Shown here: one piece after another, positions 1 through 12,509 of the stretch
How the letters are laid out: each line of letters opens with the position of its first letter
Numbering within the stretch: the stretch's first letter is position 1
Source of the DNA: Paraescarpia echinospica
Lineage: Eukaryota > Annelida > Polychaeta > Sabellida > Siboglinidae
DNA: 64,000 nucleotides
NCBI GenBank assembly: GCA_020002185.1
Contig: CM034543.1
Span: 27,211,374 to 27,275,373, forward strand
Direction of reading: 5' to 3'
The notes under the pieces: model-generated
Told to the model about the DNA's origin: nothing
Database searches by the model: none
The model's input: only the letters and a program-made list of their open reading frames with translations
Position numbers and translations under genes: made by a program

Positions 1-1612
1 ATCGCAGCATCAAGGTTGCCTTCAGCCAGCAACATGTTGAACGCAACTCCGAAGTCGCACGCAGCAGTCGGAAGGTGGTTCCTGACATCATCGATCTGTA
101 GAACAGACCAAGCAATGCATTCTAAAAGTCAGCTTTATATTCTACATTTCAAAGTGGGTGAATATTAATGAATTTAGATTTGCCTAAATATTTTATGTTT
201 ACTTTTTTGCAGTTATTGTACAACAATGCCCGTCACCTGACATGGCGTCTTGGTAGTTGACAGTCGTGATAGTAATATTTACCAAATGTTAGAAAACACA
301 CGGCATAGTTACATAAACACCATAACGCATTATCAGATACTCGTTTTTTTTAATGACGATGGTCAAAGAGAATGTGAAGTTGCCGTCCATCGATAGGCCG
401 TAGTCGTGATAGTGTAGAATTGTCAAATAACATTTGTTAGAATCTATATTTTGAGAAGATATAGACTGTCTTTCGTTCTATTCTATAGGGTCGTTGGATA
501 ATCCCTGAAAGTTAATTTGGAGCTCGACCATGGTCGTCTAAGAGGAAAACGTTATCTTACCCGCGTACATACATACGCAAGCTTGAGTATAAGTATATAA
601 GGTCTATCGCAATTAAGCAACAATGTAGGCATATCATAATAATTATGTTCATGACAAAAATACTTAGTCATGTAGTTACCTCATATTCCAGGAGAGCACT
701 CAACCTGGGGAATGCACGGGGTTTCATAACTCGACCAAGCAAAGTACGCTTGGTACATGGTCATTAAGACGTTCATCAACTTCACAGCACTAGCTTTCTC
801 GAGCTGAAACAGTTTGTTGACCCGGTTGATCTCGGTGACGATCGGCTGCAGGAAGACGAGGTACAGCTTGTTTACAGGATCGTTGTACATCTGGTACAGT
901 AGTTCGGCCAAGTAGTTCCTGTCCTTCGCCAGCGGTGCATGTGCAACAATTAATTAATTATGATTACAAGAAAAACACTCGTACACGCACGCACGCACAC
1001 ACACACACGCGCGCACACTATTTACGCATTATTATTATATGTAGGCCTGTGTGCGTATGTACGACACAGAGTGAAAAGTATGCAATGTATGTACGTGTAG
1101 GTGATTGTGTGTATAACGTGTACATATATATGTATGCTTGTATTCATGCATGCATGTATGTGTGTATGTATGTATGTATGTAAGTATGTATGTATGTATG
1201 TATGAATGTATGCATATATTAATTACTAATATTTTGGCTTTGTTTTATTAAGTTAGTTTATAGGACTAACCTGAAAGTGAAGTTTCAGCTCTGCGAACTG
1301 GTCCAGCACTCTCGTAACACAAGGGGTGATCGCCAACCACCTTGTACCGGACAGCTGAAGGATTTTCAACGGAGCGTCTCCCACATTGATGGCTGTTTAG
1401 ATCCGCTAATACTTCAATTGTCGCAACGTGCTGTGGCTAAAGTAGTTGTAAGTTTCAGCCACAAGGAACTCCAGATTGCGTGGCAACTTCTTCATGGCGT
1501 TGCAGCCGTCAGTGGCCAGGCCGACACACTTCTTTGGATCTAGATGGTAGCTGTTCCTCCAGGAATTCTTCTGTGATGGCTGCCGCTGTGCCACCTTCTA
1601 GGCTGACGATCG
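1..1612 (-). pseudogene. hAT-type transposase-derived gene, three exon pieces, broken
   Basis: Three minus-strand blocks read as one protein of the hAT/ZMYM-like transposase-derived class. The first block (about 1612-1271) contains VGLATDGCNAM, KLPRNLEFLVAETYNYF and LQLSGTRWLAITPC, and ends at a CAG/GTTAGT donor. The second (923-680) contains AELLYQMYNDPVNKLYL and INRVNKLFQLEKASAVKL, and ends at GAG/GTAACT. The third (95-1, cut by the window edge) starts after CTACAG with IDDVRNHLPTAACDFGVAFN. It is broken. Two in-frame stops follow LRQLKY. A frame change lies just before LDPKKCVGLATDG. About 35 residues expected between GCNAM and KLPRNLEF are absent, which removes part of the catalytic region. 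The tail of block two also changes frame. The family call rests on recalled conserved motifs, not a search. An old domesticated gene decaying and a dead transposon are both possible. Confidence 0.7.
978..1205. repeat. AC and TATG microsatellites in the pseudogene intron
   Basis: An ACGC/AC-rich run at about 980-1018 is followed, after a short spacer, by TATG tetranucleotide repeats at about 1140-1205. Both lie in the intron between the first two blocks of the hAT-type pseudogene. Open frames rich in His/Thr or Val/Cys here are artefacts of the repeat. Confidence 0.85.
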
Positions 1613-1637
1613 AGCCCTAGAAAAGTTGTCACCACCC

Positions 1638-1866
1638 TGCCTGCCTGTCTGTATGCCTGCCTGTATGCCTGTGTGCTGTATGTATATATATATATGATGC
1701 CTGCCTGCTGGTTGTATGTTTTTTCTTTGCCCCTATATGTGTCTGTGCCTCTCTGTTTCTTTTTTATTTTCTGTCTGCCTATCTGCCTGGATGTTTGTCT
1801 CTCTGTCTGTTTGCCAGCCTGGCTGCTTGGTGTATGTTTATTTGCCTATCTCTGCCTCAGTCTCTG

Positions 1867-1903
<37 letters not shown>

Positions 1904-1921
1904 CCCCTGTCTCCCTTCTCT

Positions 1922-2010
<89 letters not shown>

Positions 2011-2288
2011 CATCCTCTATGTTTGTCTGTTGGAATGTCCGTCTATAAGTCTGTTAGACAGTACGCCAGTCCACTTGTGTGTCTGCTTGCTTGTCTGTCT
2101 GCCTATCTGCCTATCTGCCTGCCCGCCTGGCCGCCCGCCCGCCCGTCCGCCCGTCCGCCTGACGGTTGTATGGCTGCCTGTCGGGCTGTCTCCTTCTCTG
2201 CCTGTATGTTTCTCTGATGGTTTGCCTCTATGCCTGTCTGTTTGACTGCCTGCCTGCCTGCCTTCCAGCATGCCTGCCTTCCAGCATG

Positions 2289-2348
<60 letters not shown>

Positions 2349-2667
2349 ACTGCCTTTCTGTCTGTCTGTCTGTCTGTCTGTCTGACTTGACTGTCTGCCT
2401 GCCTGTCTGTATGTCTGCCTGTATGCCTGTGTGCTGTATGTATATATATATGATGCCTGCCTGCTGGTTGTATGTTTTTTCTTTGCCCCAATATGTGTCT
2501 GTGCCTCTCTGTTTCTTTTTTATTTCCTGTCTGCCTATCTGCCTGGATGTTTGTCTCTCTGTCTGTTTGCCATGTCTTTCTGTCTGTCTCTTTCTCTCTC
2601 TCAGTCTGTCTGCAGTCTGTCTGTCTGTCATTCTGTCTGTCTCTTTCTCTCTCTCAGTTTGTCTGCA

Positions 2668-2740
<73 letters not shown>
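1638..2740. repeat. Compound CT / CCTG / CTGT low-complexity block
   Basis: About 1.1 kb of (CT)n (1867-2010 and 2700-2740), (CCTG)n (about 2235-2350) and CTGT runs. A stretch of about 175 bp at 1638-1815, containing TGATGCCTGCCTGCTGG, is repeated almost exactly at 2396-2571, an offset of 758 bp. The block therefore grew by at least one larger tandem duplication as well as by slippage. It is the left border of duplicated copy A. The long Leu/Ser/Cys-rich open frames are repeat artefacts. Confidence 0.9.
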
Positions 2741-2744
<4 letters not shown>

Positions 2745-2745
2745 C

Positions 2746-4400
2746 ACTGGTAATTGGGTGCGGTCATGGATCTTTGCACATTTCACACGAATGACAAGGC
2801 TATTATAATATACATGCAAACTGTGCTTCGTCCATGCACAAACAATGTCATGGTGCATTACCTCAGAGACAATGCAATGATTCAACTACCGGTGAACATG
2901 CTAGGTATCACGTGCGAGCCAACAATGAAACCTTCTTAATATAACTACCTTTGTCGAGTTCCACCTGACAGTTGTTATACACGTGTGACTGACAAGCGTA
3001 AAACGACCAATGGGACTACAGTGGTTAAAATATAGGTGACACGACGGGTTTCAGTATAACAGCGACTTAACTGGTGGGTGGTTGATTTGCGTGGATGCAG
3101 TCACATTCTATGTATGTAACAAACGATATTCGCTTGACGCTCGATATGGCGCTTCGTGCAACAGGTGATTTCACCTGTGGAACAAACTATAGGACATGAA
3201 AACAAATGCCGGAAAAGACAGTGTAAATGGATAGCCATTGCAATATAGCTGCAACAACGCCACCCGAAGGAAGGTAGGCACTTTGGATGTTTAGAACGGC
3301 AAGTAGTTGTAGACTGTTCTATATATTACCTTTGGATACAACAAGACAATTCGTTATTGTTGACTAGTCTGTTCACGGCGGCAGGCACGCGCGCGCAAGA
3401 AAAGAACATGGTTATTGTGTTTAAACGTTAGTTTTGTATCGTATCGTAGTGTAGACACATACAAAGACAGACACGTACATACGCACTAGCGTGATGTGTT
3501 CAAAGTACATCTTGCCAATCACAATGCAAATACGCACATGCTTGTACTTGGCAAATAATAACTAGAATATCTGGCTATGATCAAAGTACTAGAAACAAAT
3601 GTATAGTGACTTAAGGCACACAAAATAAATGCACTAATTGAAACATTTATTAACGCAACGCAACGCACCACAGCAGAGTAAACATAAGTTCTCACACCAT
3701 CTCTCCATGTTTTTAATTCACCATTAATACTGCACTGTGTATTATACTTGAACCGTTGTTAGTATAATACATGCACAATAAATATGATTTGATTTTTGGA
3801 AGTTTCCCGACTGTGTGCTGCCATATTGGATTCGCCCCCTATCGTCGTCAACCAAAACTATTCATGAACTTGCATACATCAGAATACATATAATAGATTA
3901 GTAATATTATTTATGCCGCATATACATAAGTTTACTGCATCATATCATGTAACATAACATATGACCAAAGTTTTAATACCATTCTAACGAATAAATAACT
4001 TCACTAGGTGTAGATATGCAAGATTCATTAAATTTGACGTTCACACCACATATTTCGCCTGACTGTGTTTGGCAGGATATCAAAGCAGGTAAATTTTCTA
4101 TGTTAATTGCAGCTTGACGTGCTCAATATATAGGGTTATATCACGTGGCATGGATGACCACACCGGTTATGGGAACGCCGGGACGGCTTGGGGGCCGATA
4201 TATCCCTCCCCTGCAGGGTACAACCACACGGGTGTGGGTCAACTGTGAGAGATCAGGATTGTGACACTACTCTCCAGAGTAGGGTTGTAAGGAGCTCCCG
4301 AATGATGTCCCGAGCCGATCATTGGTGCAGTTAGCTCTGTATCATAGGCAGTAACGGCTCAAGTGTCTCCCACTTCTTGATTCTCTCTTTTGCTTGCAAA
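2746..4400. other. Left part of copy A, no gene recognised
   Basis: AT-rich noncoding sequence shared with copy B from 20163. No credible exon, RNA gene or intact transposon was recognised. The part at about 4130-4330 is more GC-rich and well conserved in B (about 21530-21770), and may be a short interspersed element or the tail of the adjacent LINE. Confidence 0.5.
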
Positions 4401-5664
4401 AATGAACTTCAATGTTGCTGTGCCATTTTCAAGATCTGAAAAGTAAAGTGAATAACATCTTACAGGTCCTCTTCTGGCTTGACTAAGCATTACTGCCTCT
4501 GCCTCTTACATGCCAGCTCTCCCTTTTGACAGCTGCTCGGACTGTGCGCATGCGTCTGGCACAATCAAAGATAGGAGTGTGGCAGTATATTCAGTTTTCT
4601 TAGGGTCATGTTGCCATAACTTATCTATTTTTGCGTCAAACGACTGCTCCGATGAAGCGTCAACCACATACTGTGGGAGACTGTTTCATACGTCTGTGCG
4701 TCGGTATATAAATGAGTTATTTATAATATTTAATCAGCATCTTTCTTTAAATATTTTTAGGTGGTGCCCTCTCGTATGTGCTTTCGTTATCCCTCAATGT
4801 AATAAAATTCAATGAGACTGGGGCGACGTTATGATGAAGTTGGAAATGTCAGTCTCTGTAAGCGTTCTTTGTATTCAAGGTCTTTGAAGCCAGGAATTAA
4901 TTTGGTTGCGTTGTACTGAAAATTTTTAAGAGCTGTAATATATTCCATTAAGAAAGGACTCCATATCTGATCAGCGTATTCACGGTGTGAATGTTTCGTC
5001 CATGCGATCCAAAGTATCACCATCATCGAATTGGCTTTATTATTTTTTCTGACCTTTTCAGTATTTGTAAGTGTTGTTTGGTTGTTTCCCAGTGAATAGC
5101 CTTTATTCCTTGTGGATGATGATCCACTACTCGTATGGATGGATAGAATTACAAAAGTGATGTATCTATCCAGCTTTCGGCAGAAATATGATCTTGTTGC
5201 AGTTTTTTTCAGTCCTGTTCGGTATAAATAGGATAGAAGAGCTTCATATCATCCGCAGACAAGAAAATATGAGAGCTCTTTATAACATCACGTAAATCAT
5301 TTTTTTTATATAACAAAAAGAAGGGGGCCAATCACTGATCCTTGTGGTATTCCACTGATTACCTCCTGCTAATTTGAAAATATGTTATTTACTCTTACTC
5401 GTTGTCTTCTCTGGGCCAGCAGAGCTGTAAACCAGTTAAGAATGTTCCTTTTTATTCCATAGTGGATAGTTTTTGTTTTGTGAGTGATGTATTAAATATG
5501 ACTAATAATGGAGTGCTGATGCTCTTTGTTAATTCATTGAACATATGAGGATGGAGGTCATCATGTCCTGATGATTTAAATGTCTTTACTTTGTTTAGTT
5601 TTGATACCACTATCGACTTCAATATATATATATAAAGCTCTGGAATAAACATGCTCAAAATCAC
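4400..5664 (-). mobile_element. Decayed CR1/L2-like LINE, reverse transcriptase remnant (copy A)
   Basis: On the minus strand the piece begins with a reverse transcriptase N-terminal block (FKSSGHDDLHPHMFNEL, about 5600-5480). After many stops it continues to the characteristic C-terminal part: HREYADQIWSPFLMEY, NFQYNATKLIPGFKDLEY, RGHHLKIFKERC and NSLPQYVVDAS (about 5020-4640). The order matches non-LTR elements of the CR1/L2/Rex type. Stops and frame changes are scattered throughout, so it is dead and 5'-truncated, with no endonuclease seen. Compared with copy B it lacks about 53 bp encoding the KDIGVTFDSSL-type motif. It keeps about 430 bp that B lost. Confidence 0.8.
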
Positions 5665-5699
5665 CCAAAATGTAAAATCAAATTCTTAAAATTGGTACA

Positions 5700-6630
5700 A
5701 GTTATTTCCTTTATGCTTAAACTGTTTACACTAACAAGGATAATCATAACATGAAATGCATTAGTTGCACAATAATATATCAAACCTTAAGGAGACCGGC
5801 TCCTGTCTCCTTAAAACACTTGTACGCCGTGAAATATGCATCAACAGTCCCCTGTACGCCGTATATATATATATATAGAGAGAGAGAGATGGAAGTTCAC
5901 TATGAAGGTCAGTATTGGGACTGATTAAAAGTAATGTGAATAGCGTGGTGACCATATTAGTGGGACTAATTTCCTTTATTTTACACTATATATGGAACTA
6001 ATTTGGGACTGTCCTAGGGTGATCTAACTTGCAATGTGACTATATTAATGAGGTGACCGTCAACCGAGGTTCAACTGTAACTATATCACACGTGTGGATG
6101 TAGATTCTAATTCACTTTAGGCTATATTTTACCATTGTAACTGCCGATCACTATCATTGTGTACACCGTTTCGAAAGATGTGTGTCGAAATCCGGAGTGT
6201 CTGTTTAAATGGTAATGTACTTCCAACCTAACAGAAATCCTGAGATGTTGTCCAGTTAGGCAAACTTTTATGACGTAAATATCCCCTCCATAGATTTCAT
6301 TCTAGTGTATGTAGCCGGGTTTTTTTTTAAAATAAACTTTGGAAATATTACGATTTGTTACGTAAGACTGATGCAGAGACCCCCGCATTGATGTAACGCT
6401 TCATCACGCTTGCCCGCAGACCTCCTTCCGCACTTTATAGATGGCATCTTACATAATGTACACATACGTAAATGTGATTTTGAGCGAATGAGGATATATA
6501 CAGTTGGGAGCTGAACACTGAACAAGTGGGTTTATTTGTTTGTTCAGATAGTTTTGTAACAAGTATATATTGTATTATTTTTCTGTCAAATGATACAAAC
6601 ATTGAGAAACATTAACATTCGCTTTTCAAA
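5700..6630. other. Noncoding sequence of copy A
   Basis: AT-rich sequence with a short TA run at about 5863-5876. The matching part of B (22515-23430) lacks about 250 bp just upstream. No gene or element recognised. Confidence 0.5.
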
Positions 6631-7560
6631 TTTCAGATACGTGTATGTACCATATGACTTTTCCAACAATGTAAACAATATATTTGTGACTGAATGCTGT
6701 TAAGAGTATTGCGTTGTAAATGCAGACATACTATGTCATTTGTTTGTTTAAAAACTGTTGAACTGTGTTGTTTATGACAATTGCGTTTCAGTGTTGTGTG
6801 TGGCAGGTTCGATCTCTGCTGATGTTCAGTATCAATACACTACTGGCTGTGCACACACACTTATTCCATTCAGTAACTTCAGACGTTTACAATACCTCCA
6901 CCTAAAGTAACTTAATTCCACTTAAACAACTATTGGAAACAGCACAGCAAACTAACATGTCACATATAACATGGCAGTGTCAGTTAGGTAGGAAGAAACT
7001 TCAGCAGGCTAAGCAATGACTCAGTTGTGGAAACAAGGGTGGAACACAAATAACACAAGTGGGATGAAAATGTAGGAATTTGTACAGAAATAGTTTTAGA
7101 TTAGTTTCAGATAAATGTATGTACCATATGACTTTTCCAACAATGTAAACAATATATTTGTGACTGAATGCTGTTAGAGTATTGTGTTGTAAATGCAGAC
7201 ATACTATGTCATTTGTTTGTTTAAAAACTGTTGTACTGTGTTGTTTATGACAATAGTGTTTCAGTGTTGTGTGTGGCAGGTTCGATCCCTGTTGGGGTTC
7301 CGTATCCAAACTCTACTGGTTGTGCACACACACTTATTCCATTCAATAACTTAAGCCGTTTACAATAACTCCATCTAAGCCAAGTTATTTCCACTTAAAC
7401 AACTATTGGAAATAGCACAGCAATTAGCATGCCACATATAACATGGTAATGGCAGCTAGGTAGGAAGAAACTTCAGAAGGCTGAGCTGACTCAGTCGTGA
7501 AAACAAGGGTGGAACCCATGTGGGGTGAAAATGTAGGAATCTGTACAGAAGTAGAGTTTA
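6631..7560. repeat. 474-bp tandem duplication, two units in copy A
   Basis: The block starting TTTCAGATACGTGTATGTACC at 6631 restarts at 7105 (TTTCAGATAAATGTATGTACC) and runs to about 7560. Both units contain GTGTGTGGCAGGTTCGAT and CTTATTCCATTCA. Copy B has only one unit (about 23430-23870), which looks like a mosaic of these two. Confidence 0.9.
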
Positions 7561-9957
7561 AAATTCACAGAGAAAACCCATCAAAAAGGGAGTATTTCAA
7601 CCTGAAGAGGGCATGAATATAACATTTCACCCACACTGTCACCCATTTGTATCTACCATAGCACACCAACATGTGATGCAAATGTTGCCTATGTGCTATA
7701 CAGTGAAAAGATGACTGGAGGAAAGGAGCCATCTTGCATGGTTTCTACAGAAAGATGTCAGCAGGCGAGCACATGCTTAATGTTCGACAATTACAACTGT
7801 ACTCTAGTATGAGAGGCTATTCTGCTGATACATATATCTTCTGGGGTGTTTGCCAAGGATAGGTGCAGTACACGAATGTGTACTGCTGTAATGGAATAGT
7901 CAATTTTGCAAGTTTTAAATGTGTAGTTGTTTTCACAACTTTGGATAATACCAAACTGTTTTTATCAGGTACTTTTGTTGTTGGTTGTGCAATTTGAACT
8001 AACATGCTTCATACAGTATGGACGTCAATCACTAATGTATTTTTCTGGATTTTGAAAGAAATTAATTATGTATTTTGCAAGGTATATTATGTCCTGACTT
8101 TACAGTTTCTAAGTTATCAGGGTTTTACTGTATCATATGAACACTTGCCATAACAAGATAACATTTTTGTAACAAATTTATTGACACATCTATAACCATG
8201 TACACACATGCTGAATAATACTAGGCAGTGGTAATCCGTATGACAACAATATTTTCAGACAAACATGTGTATTAAAACAGGCATTTCTCTTTGACTTTAC
8301 CACATGATCAGAGGTAATGAGCGACCAGTCTTTTTGTTTATAGTTCTCTAGATTTAAGTACGAATCGGCTTACTCTTTGCTTAATTAACATAATGCCAGG
8401 TCTTGATGTGTTTACCATAAAGGTGTATTATATTCAACAATACGTGGCCAGTAACATCTGTACTGTTATTGCCACCTTGAGATTTTAAATACAAATTTTA
8501 AAAGACAGTGTTACTGAATGTCAAATGTTTGAAACAAGTTCAAGTTAGGGAATAACAAAATAATGTTCTCATTGAGGAAACAGTGTGTTTCTTTATATCA
8601 AAATAAATAATACACAAGTTACTATTGATAGTACACATATTTGAATCATGTGAACTTTGCTTGTTACCCCTAATATGAAAGAAAATCCAACATTACCCAC
8701 CTAAATGTAGATCTACACACCATAAACTGTTTTCATCTTGGAACCAATGAGCATCTAGTTTTCACCAGGTCAGATATCCACAGCTAGATGAGCATGTCGA
8801 TAAATCTTTAAAAAATTTACTACTTAAACCTAACGTTTCATTACCGCATGCTTTTGACATTTTCATTATAACATACTGGCATCTAAAATATAAGGCAACA
8901 AAGGTATATTTTAAACATAGACATCATTAAACCACACATGGTTCATCCAACTCTACAAAAGCAGGCATGGGACATGTGAAATGTTGCACTTTCTGATGAA
9001 ATACATTACAAGATTTCTTTCCCCTACAACTCTGTTTCTGTGTGGAAAAATATTCAATATTTGTAGTTGGCATATTTGACATATGCGGTCAATAAATACT
9101 TTGTATTAGACCATCACTTTTGTTGGCATGATCTAGTGGTATGATTGCACATAATTACCTTATCACTCCAACATATCAACATTGCTTTGTGAATCTGACC
9201 TTCAACATTCAAGGACAACACTTTACTGCTAGAAAATGTGTACAAATCAAATCAAATTACAAAGAATTCATATCTACAGGCTAATGGTACAATTCATTCA
9301 GACATTACTTAACCTCCTGTTTCGCACAGACCTGATCTACACATTTCATATCACTGTAGCTACACACAAGTTTACATTGTCTAGATGCTGTTTGCAACAT
9401 TGAGAATACAGCGGGTGTTTCTCTTTGGTTGACTTGACTACACTGCCTAAGTCAATATCTACTCTTCAGCATTACATATCCCAGCATCAGGCCTAGCAGA
9501 ACCAACCAACCAATACTCCAACATCTCCCTTCCTGTTGCATAGGCATTCACCTTCGTGACATTTCGTTTGCCACTTCTCACGATTTCCGATACTTAATAT
9601 TTTCATCTGTCATATAATAGATCTTTTTATTATAGACATTTAGACACACCAGACTAATAAACTTTCTTGTTCTTGTTGTTGTGTTAATAAGTTTCAAATC
9701 AAGTATCAACCAGCCGAAAAAAATAATTTTAATTGGTTACATTTCTGTTAATAAAACTAATAAAGTTGACATAATAATAGATTTTTTTTAAAGAAAATAC
9801 TGTCTGCAACACTGGCCCCATAACATAAAGAAACAAGAACAATTTAGAGATGTATATAATGTAGAAGTTCGAGTTTGTTGGTTTTGAGCAGCCCAAAGAT
9901 ACACTGTAGCAACTGGACGGTCGCAGCAATGAGGGGTGTGAGGGCGTCATGACATAC
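7561..9957. other. Noncoding sequence of copy A, no gene recognised
   Basis: AT-rich intronic or intergenic sequence that is well conserved in copy B (about 23870-26266). No exon with protein similarity and credible splice sites was found. Confidence 0.45.
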
Positions 9958-10129
9958 CCCGACAGCGACAGCAGTGATGTCAAGGGGTCCCTTGCCCTGG
10001 ATGTACAGGTTACTGACACAACCCTCCTGCATCTTCTCGTGCTGGCCAAATATCATACCGTCCAGGTTAGGCGCACCGCCAGAAGCATAACAACCACTGT
10101 CAACCCTCTGGCAACACTGGTCGAACATG
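9958..10129 (-). CDS. Laminin-G-like domain exon, C-terminal half (copy A)
   Basis: A 172-bp exon-like block with an acceptor (TTAACTGTAG) and a donor (GTATGT). It reads openly as SMFDQCCQRVDSGCYASGG, then APNLDGMIFGQHEKM, then GCVSNLYIQGKGPLDITA. The pattern GGxPxL...GC(V/I)xNLYIxGxxLDI is typical of the last strands of a laminin-G (concanavalin-like) domain, used in extracellular matrix and adhesion proteins. The copy B exon has the same length and is also open. The exon starts one base into a codon and ends in phase 0. That does not join cleanly to the laminin-G-like exon at 12972-13073, so an exon is missing or the order is disturbed. The exact gene is not identified. Confidence 0.6.
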
Positions 10130-10520
10130 CTACAGTTAACCTATCCACACGTGACCTGTTGCCTAGCAAAACCTCTGTCAAGTCTTCAGAAAACATGTGG
10201 TGGTTTCGGACATTCCGTTTGAATATTTTGTTGAAATTCTGGTCACAAAAATGTTTCTTAATGGCAAAAAGAAAAGGCAAAGTTTGTAAATTGACAACTG
10301 TATGTGGGAGGTTTCATTTATGAGATGACATGCAGCAATAGCAATGTAATTTACGTATATATATATATATAACCATTAACAACATAGTTGGCAAAGCAAA
10401 GCTTGACGGAGGTCACATACAAAATTCAATTGTGATGTAAGCAAAACCACGATGTAGTGGATACATCAATTATTACACAAACTAACAAAAGTACTGTTCC
10501 ATCAGAAGGGATCATTTGGT
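10130..10520. repeat. Dispersed repeat pieces next to the laminin-G-like exon (copy A)
   Basis: The minus strand from about 10280 to 10140 (TTGCTAGGCAACAGG, GACTTGACAGAG) matches the plus strand at about 53400-53570. The plus strand at 10402-10500 (GCTTGACGGAGGTCAC, GGATACATCAATT) matches 44430-44530. These are members of one or two dispersed families. Copy B carries them at about 26440-26790. The TA run at about 10356-10370 lies between them. Confidence 0.6.
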
Positions 10521-10743
10521 CACTTGTATTTTCATGGTTAGGTAAGAAACCAAGTGCTTAGTTGGGTATTTTGTGTGCATCATGGCGATACCCACATAGA
10601 CGCAAGAGACGGTTTGAAGACATTTTTATATGAGACATTTGATGAAGATTGCGTAACTTGGGACAGTTGTATGCAATGCCATGCATGTTTTCTATAACTG
10701 TTCCTTGCTACATTTTTAAGTACAAGATATTTGTGAAACTTAC

Positions 10744-10876
10744 CAATATACAAGTTGCCGCGTGTGTTCAGCATGAGTAATACCAGTCCAGATTCTCCCT
10801 TTACAAAGCTGAATCCGCTGATCTCAAGACTTCCTTTCCTCCCAGTTCTGAAGTCAACAACATCATCCATATTCAT
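10744..10876 (-). CDS. Laminin-G-like domain exon, N-terminal part (copy A)
   Basis: A 133-bp block with a strong donor (ATTG/GTAAGT). Its acceptor-like TAG sits just before ATG AAT ATG GAT. It reads VVDFRTGRKGSLEISG, then FSFVKGESGLVLLMLNTRG and NLYIG, which resembles the first strands of a laminin-G domain. It ends one base into a codon. That is in phase with the start of the exon at 12972-13073, and the protein sequence would also continue naturally into it. On this strand, however, that exon lies upstream, so exon order and domain order disagree. Copy B has the same block, open, at 27039-27171. A start codon here is possible but unproven. Confidence 0.5.
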
Positions 10877-12160
10877 CTACTCATACAATAGCTAATATAA
10901 GAAATACCTGGGTTTTATTTTTAAACTGACAAAAATGGTTTAAAATTCATATCGGTTAAAGTATGATCTATAATTAGCTATTAATATGATGAAAAATCAG
11001 TTTGTTTAAATGGTGGGAATCTTGCATCACCATTTTCTAACTGGAGTCTTCAGTTGCCACCATTTTGCACATAACAGATATTCAAACCTATTTTGTTTTA
11101 TTAAAATAAGGGACACATCACTGGAATCAAACTACGGAAAAACAGAATAAATGATGAGAAGTAATAATTTGTAAAGATTGTTAAGGACTGTTAAAATATA
11201 TAGTAACCACATTGGTTTCAATGTATTCTTTAACTGGATTTAACTAATTATTATCTTAGCTTAGTTTGAAATTAAACTAATTTACTTAATTTAACTAGAC
11301 TTTTCTTACACATTTTACATTGGCACCATCTTTGAGCTGTTTTAAATCCAGATATACTGTGCATTATAAAATGCCTTATTTATTATATATGAAATATAAT
11401 ATTGTTCATGGCTCCAAGATTCCATTAAACTGCAAAAAATAAACTTACTTTGTTTAAACATTTGCTCCAAAGTTTATTTCTTGCTGCTTAATTTACTATT
11501 TAATTACATATGTGACTGCACTGGCGTGACTTCCTATGTGCCTACATAATATCTAATAACCATTGTAGCACATATCTAGGTGCATATACTTGTAGCAGAC
11601 TATGTTCTCTTTAATGTGTATCTACTTTAATTCAAATAACAATTCTTGGACCATCATATAGTGAAAATGCCACAAACACTACATTGTTCTGGAGAGTAAA
11701 TAGTTATATGTCAAGGTTCATAACCGAGCAATATCCTAAACACTTCATATATGACCTGCGCATGGCAAACCACGTATTAAGTCGCACAGGTCTATTTTGA
11801 ACACAAACCAAGAATAACTGTGTAAGTTATGTTCCATCAATTTTTAAATTTTGACATAAATGCATACTTTATAATCTCATATTCCAATGTCCAGTTTATT
11901 TTCCTTCACAAGTAATCCCAAACTAATCAAATACATGCACTTATGAACCCATATTTTAAAAATCCCAATTGATAATATCAGTAAACATTACCTTGTTTCT
12001 CAAAATATCACTTTTTTAAAGTTTGCTTCAATTTTAGCAATAAATAAAAAACTACTGAAGATATTTCAATTTAAAGCTCAAGTCCAGTGGAATCCCAAAA
12101 GGTACAAAACTCATTTTCAAAATTTTCCAACTGTGGCAGGCTATATATGTAAAGCTTGAA
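10877..12160. other. Noncoding sequence; single-copy homologue of the B tandem duplication
   Basis: AT-rich intron-like sequence. The part from about 11390 to 12107 (TTTATTATATATGAAATATA to GGTACAAAACTCA) occurs once here but twice in tandem in copy B (27660-29097). No exon recognised. Confidence 0.6.
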
Positions 12161-12164
12161 CATG

Positions 12165-12335
12165 TTCCTTTGAAAGGCTTGTACACAATCCTCTGCAAGG
12201 CTAGTACATTATCCTCTGCAAGACCAGTACATGATCCTCTGCAAAGCTTGAACATGATCCTCTGCAAGACTTGTACATGATCCTCTGCAAAGCTTGAACA
12301 TGATCCTCTGCAAGACTTGTACATAATCGTCTACA
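12165..12335. repeat. 23-bp minisatellite (copy A)
   Basis: About seven units of a 23-bp sequence built around GATCCTCTGCAAGACTTGTAC, alternating two variants (AAAGCTTGAACAT and AAGACTTGTACAT). Copy B has fewer units (about 29160-29285). Confidence 0.85.
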
Positions 12336-12509
12336 AAGTTTATAAGGGGTCCTGTGTGAAGTTGGGATATATTTACTACGACAAAAACTGGTATGCCAAT
12401 ATTTGATGTGGTCCTGACATGGTAAGTATGTATAATAACAGAACAACGTTGGTCTTTGTAAGGTGTCAAACTCATTAATGGTCTTACAGGAATGTTGAAC
12501 ATGGCACAT

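Noticed and set aside
1673..2794. Leu/Ser/Cys-rich and Arg/Gln-rich open frames
   Set aside because: Products of (CT)n and (CCTG)n repeats read in several frames. No start context or similarity.
6800..6825. GGTTCGATCTC (and GGTTCGAACC at 23598) as part of a tRNA or tRNA-derived SINE
   Set aside because: Only a B-box-like motif is present. No A box, acceptor stem or cloverleaf could be built around it.
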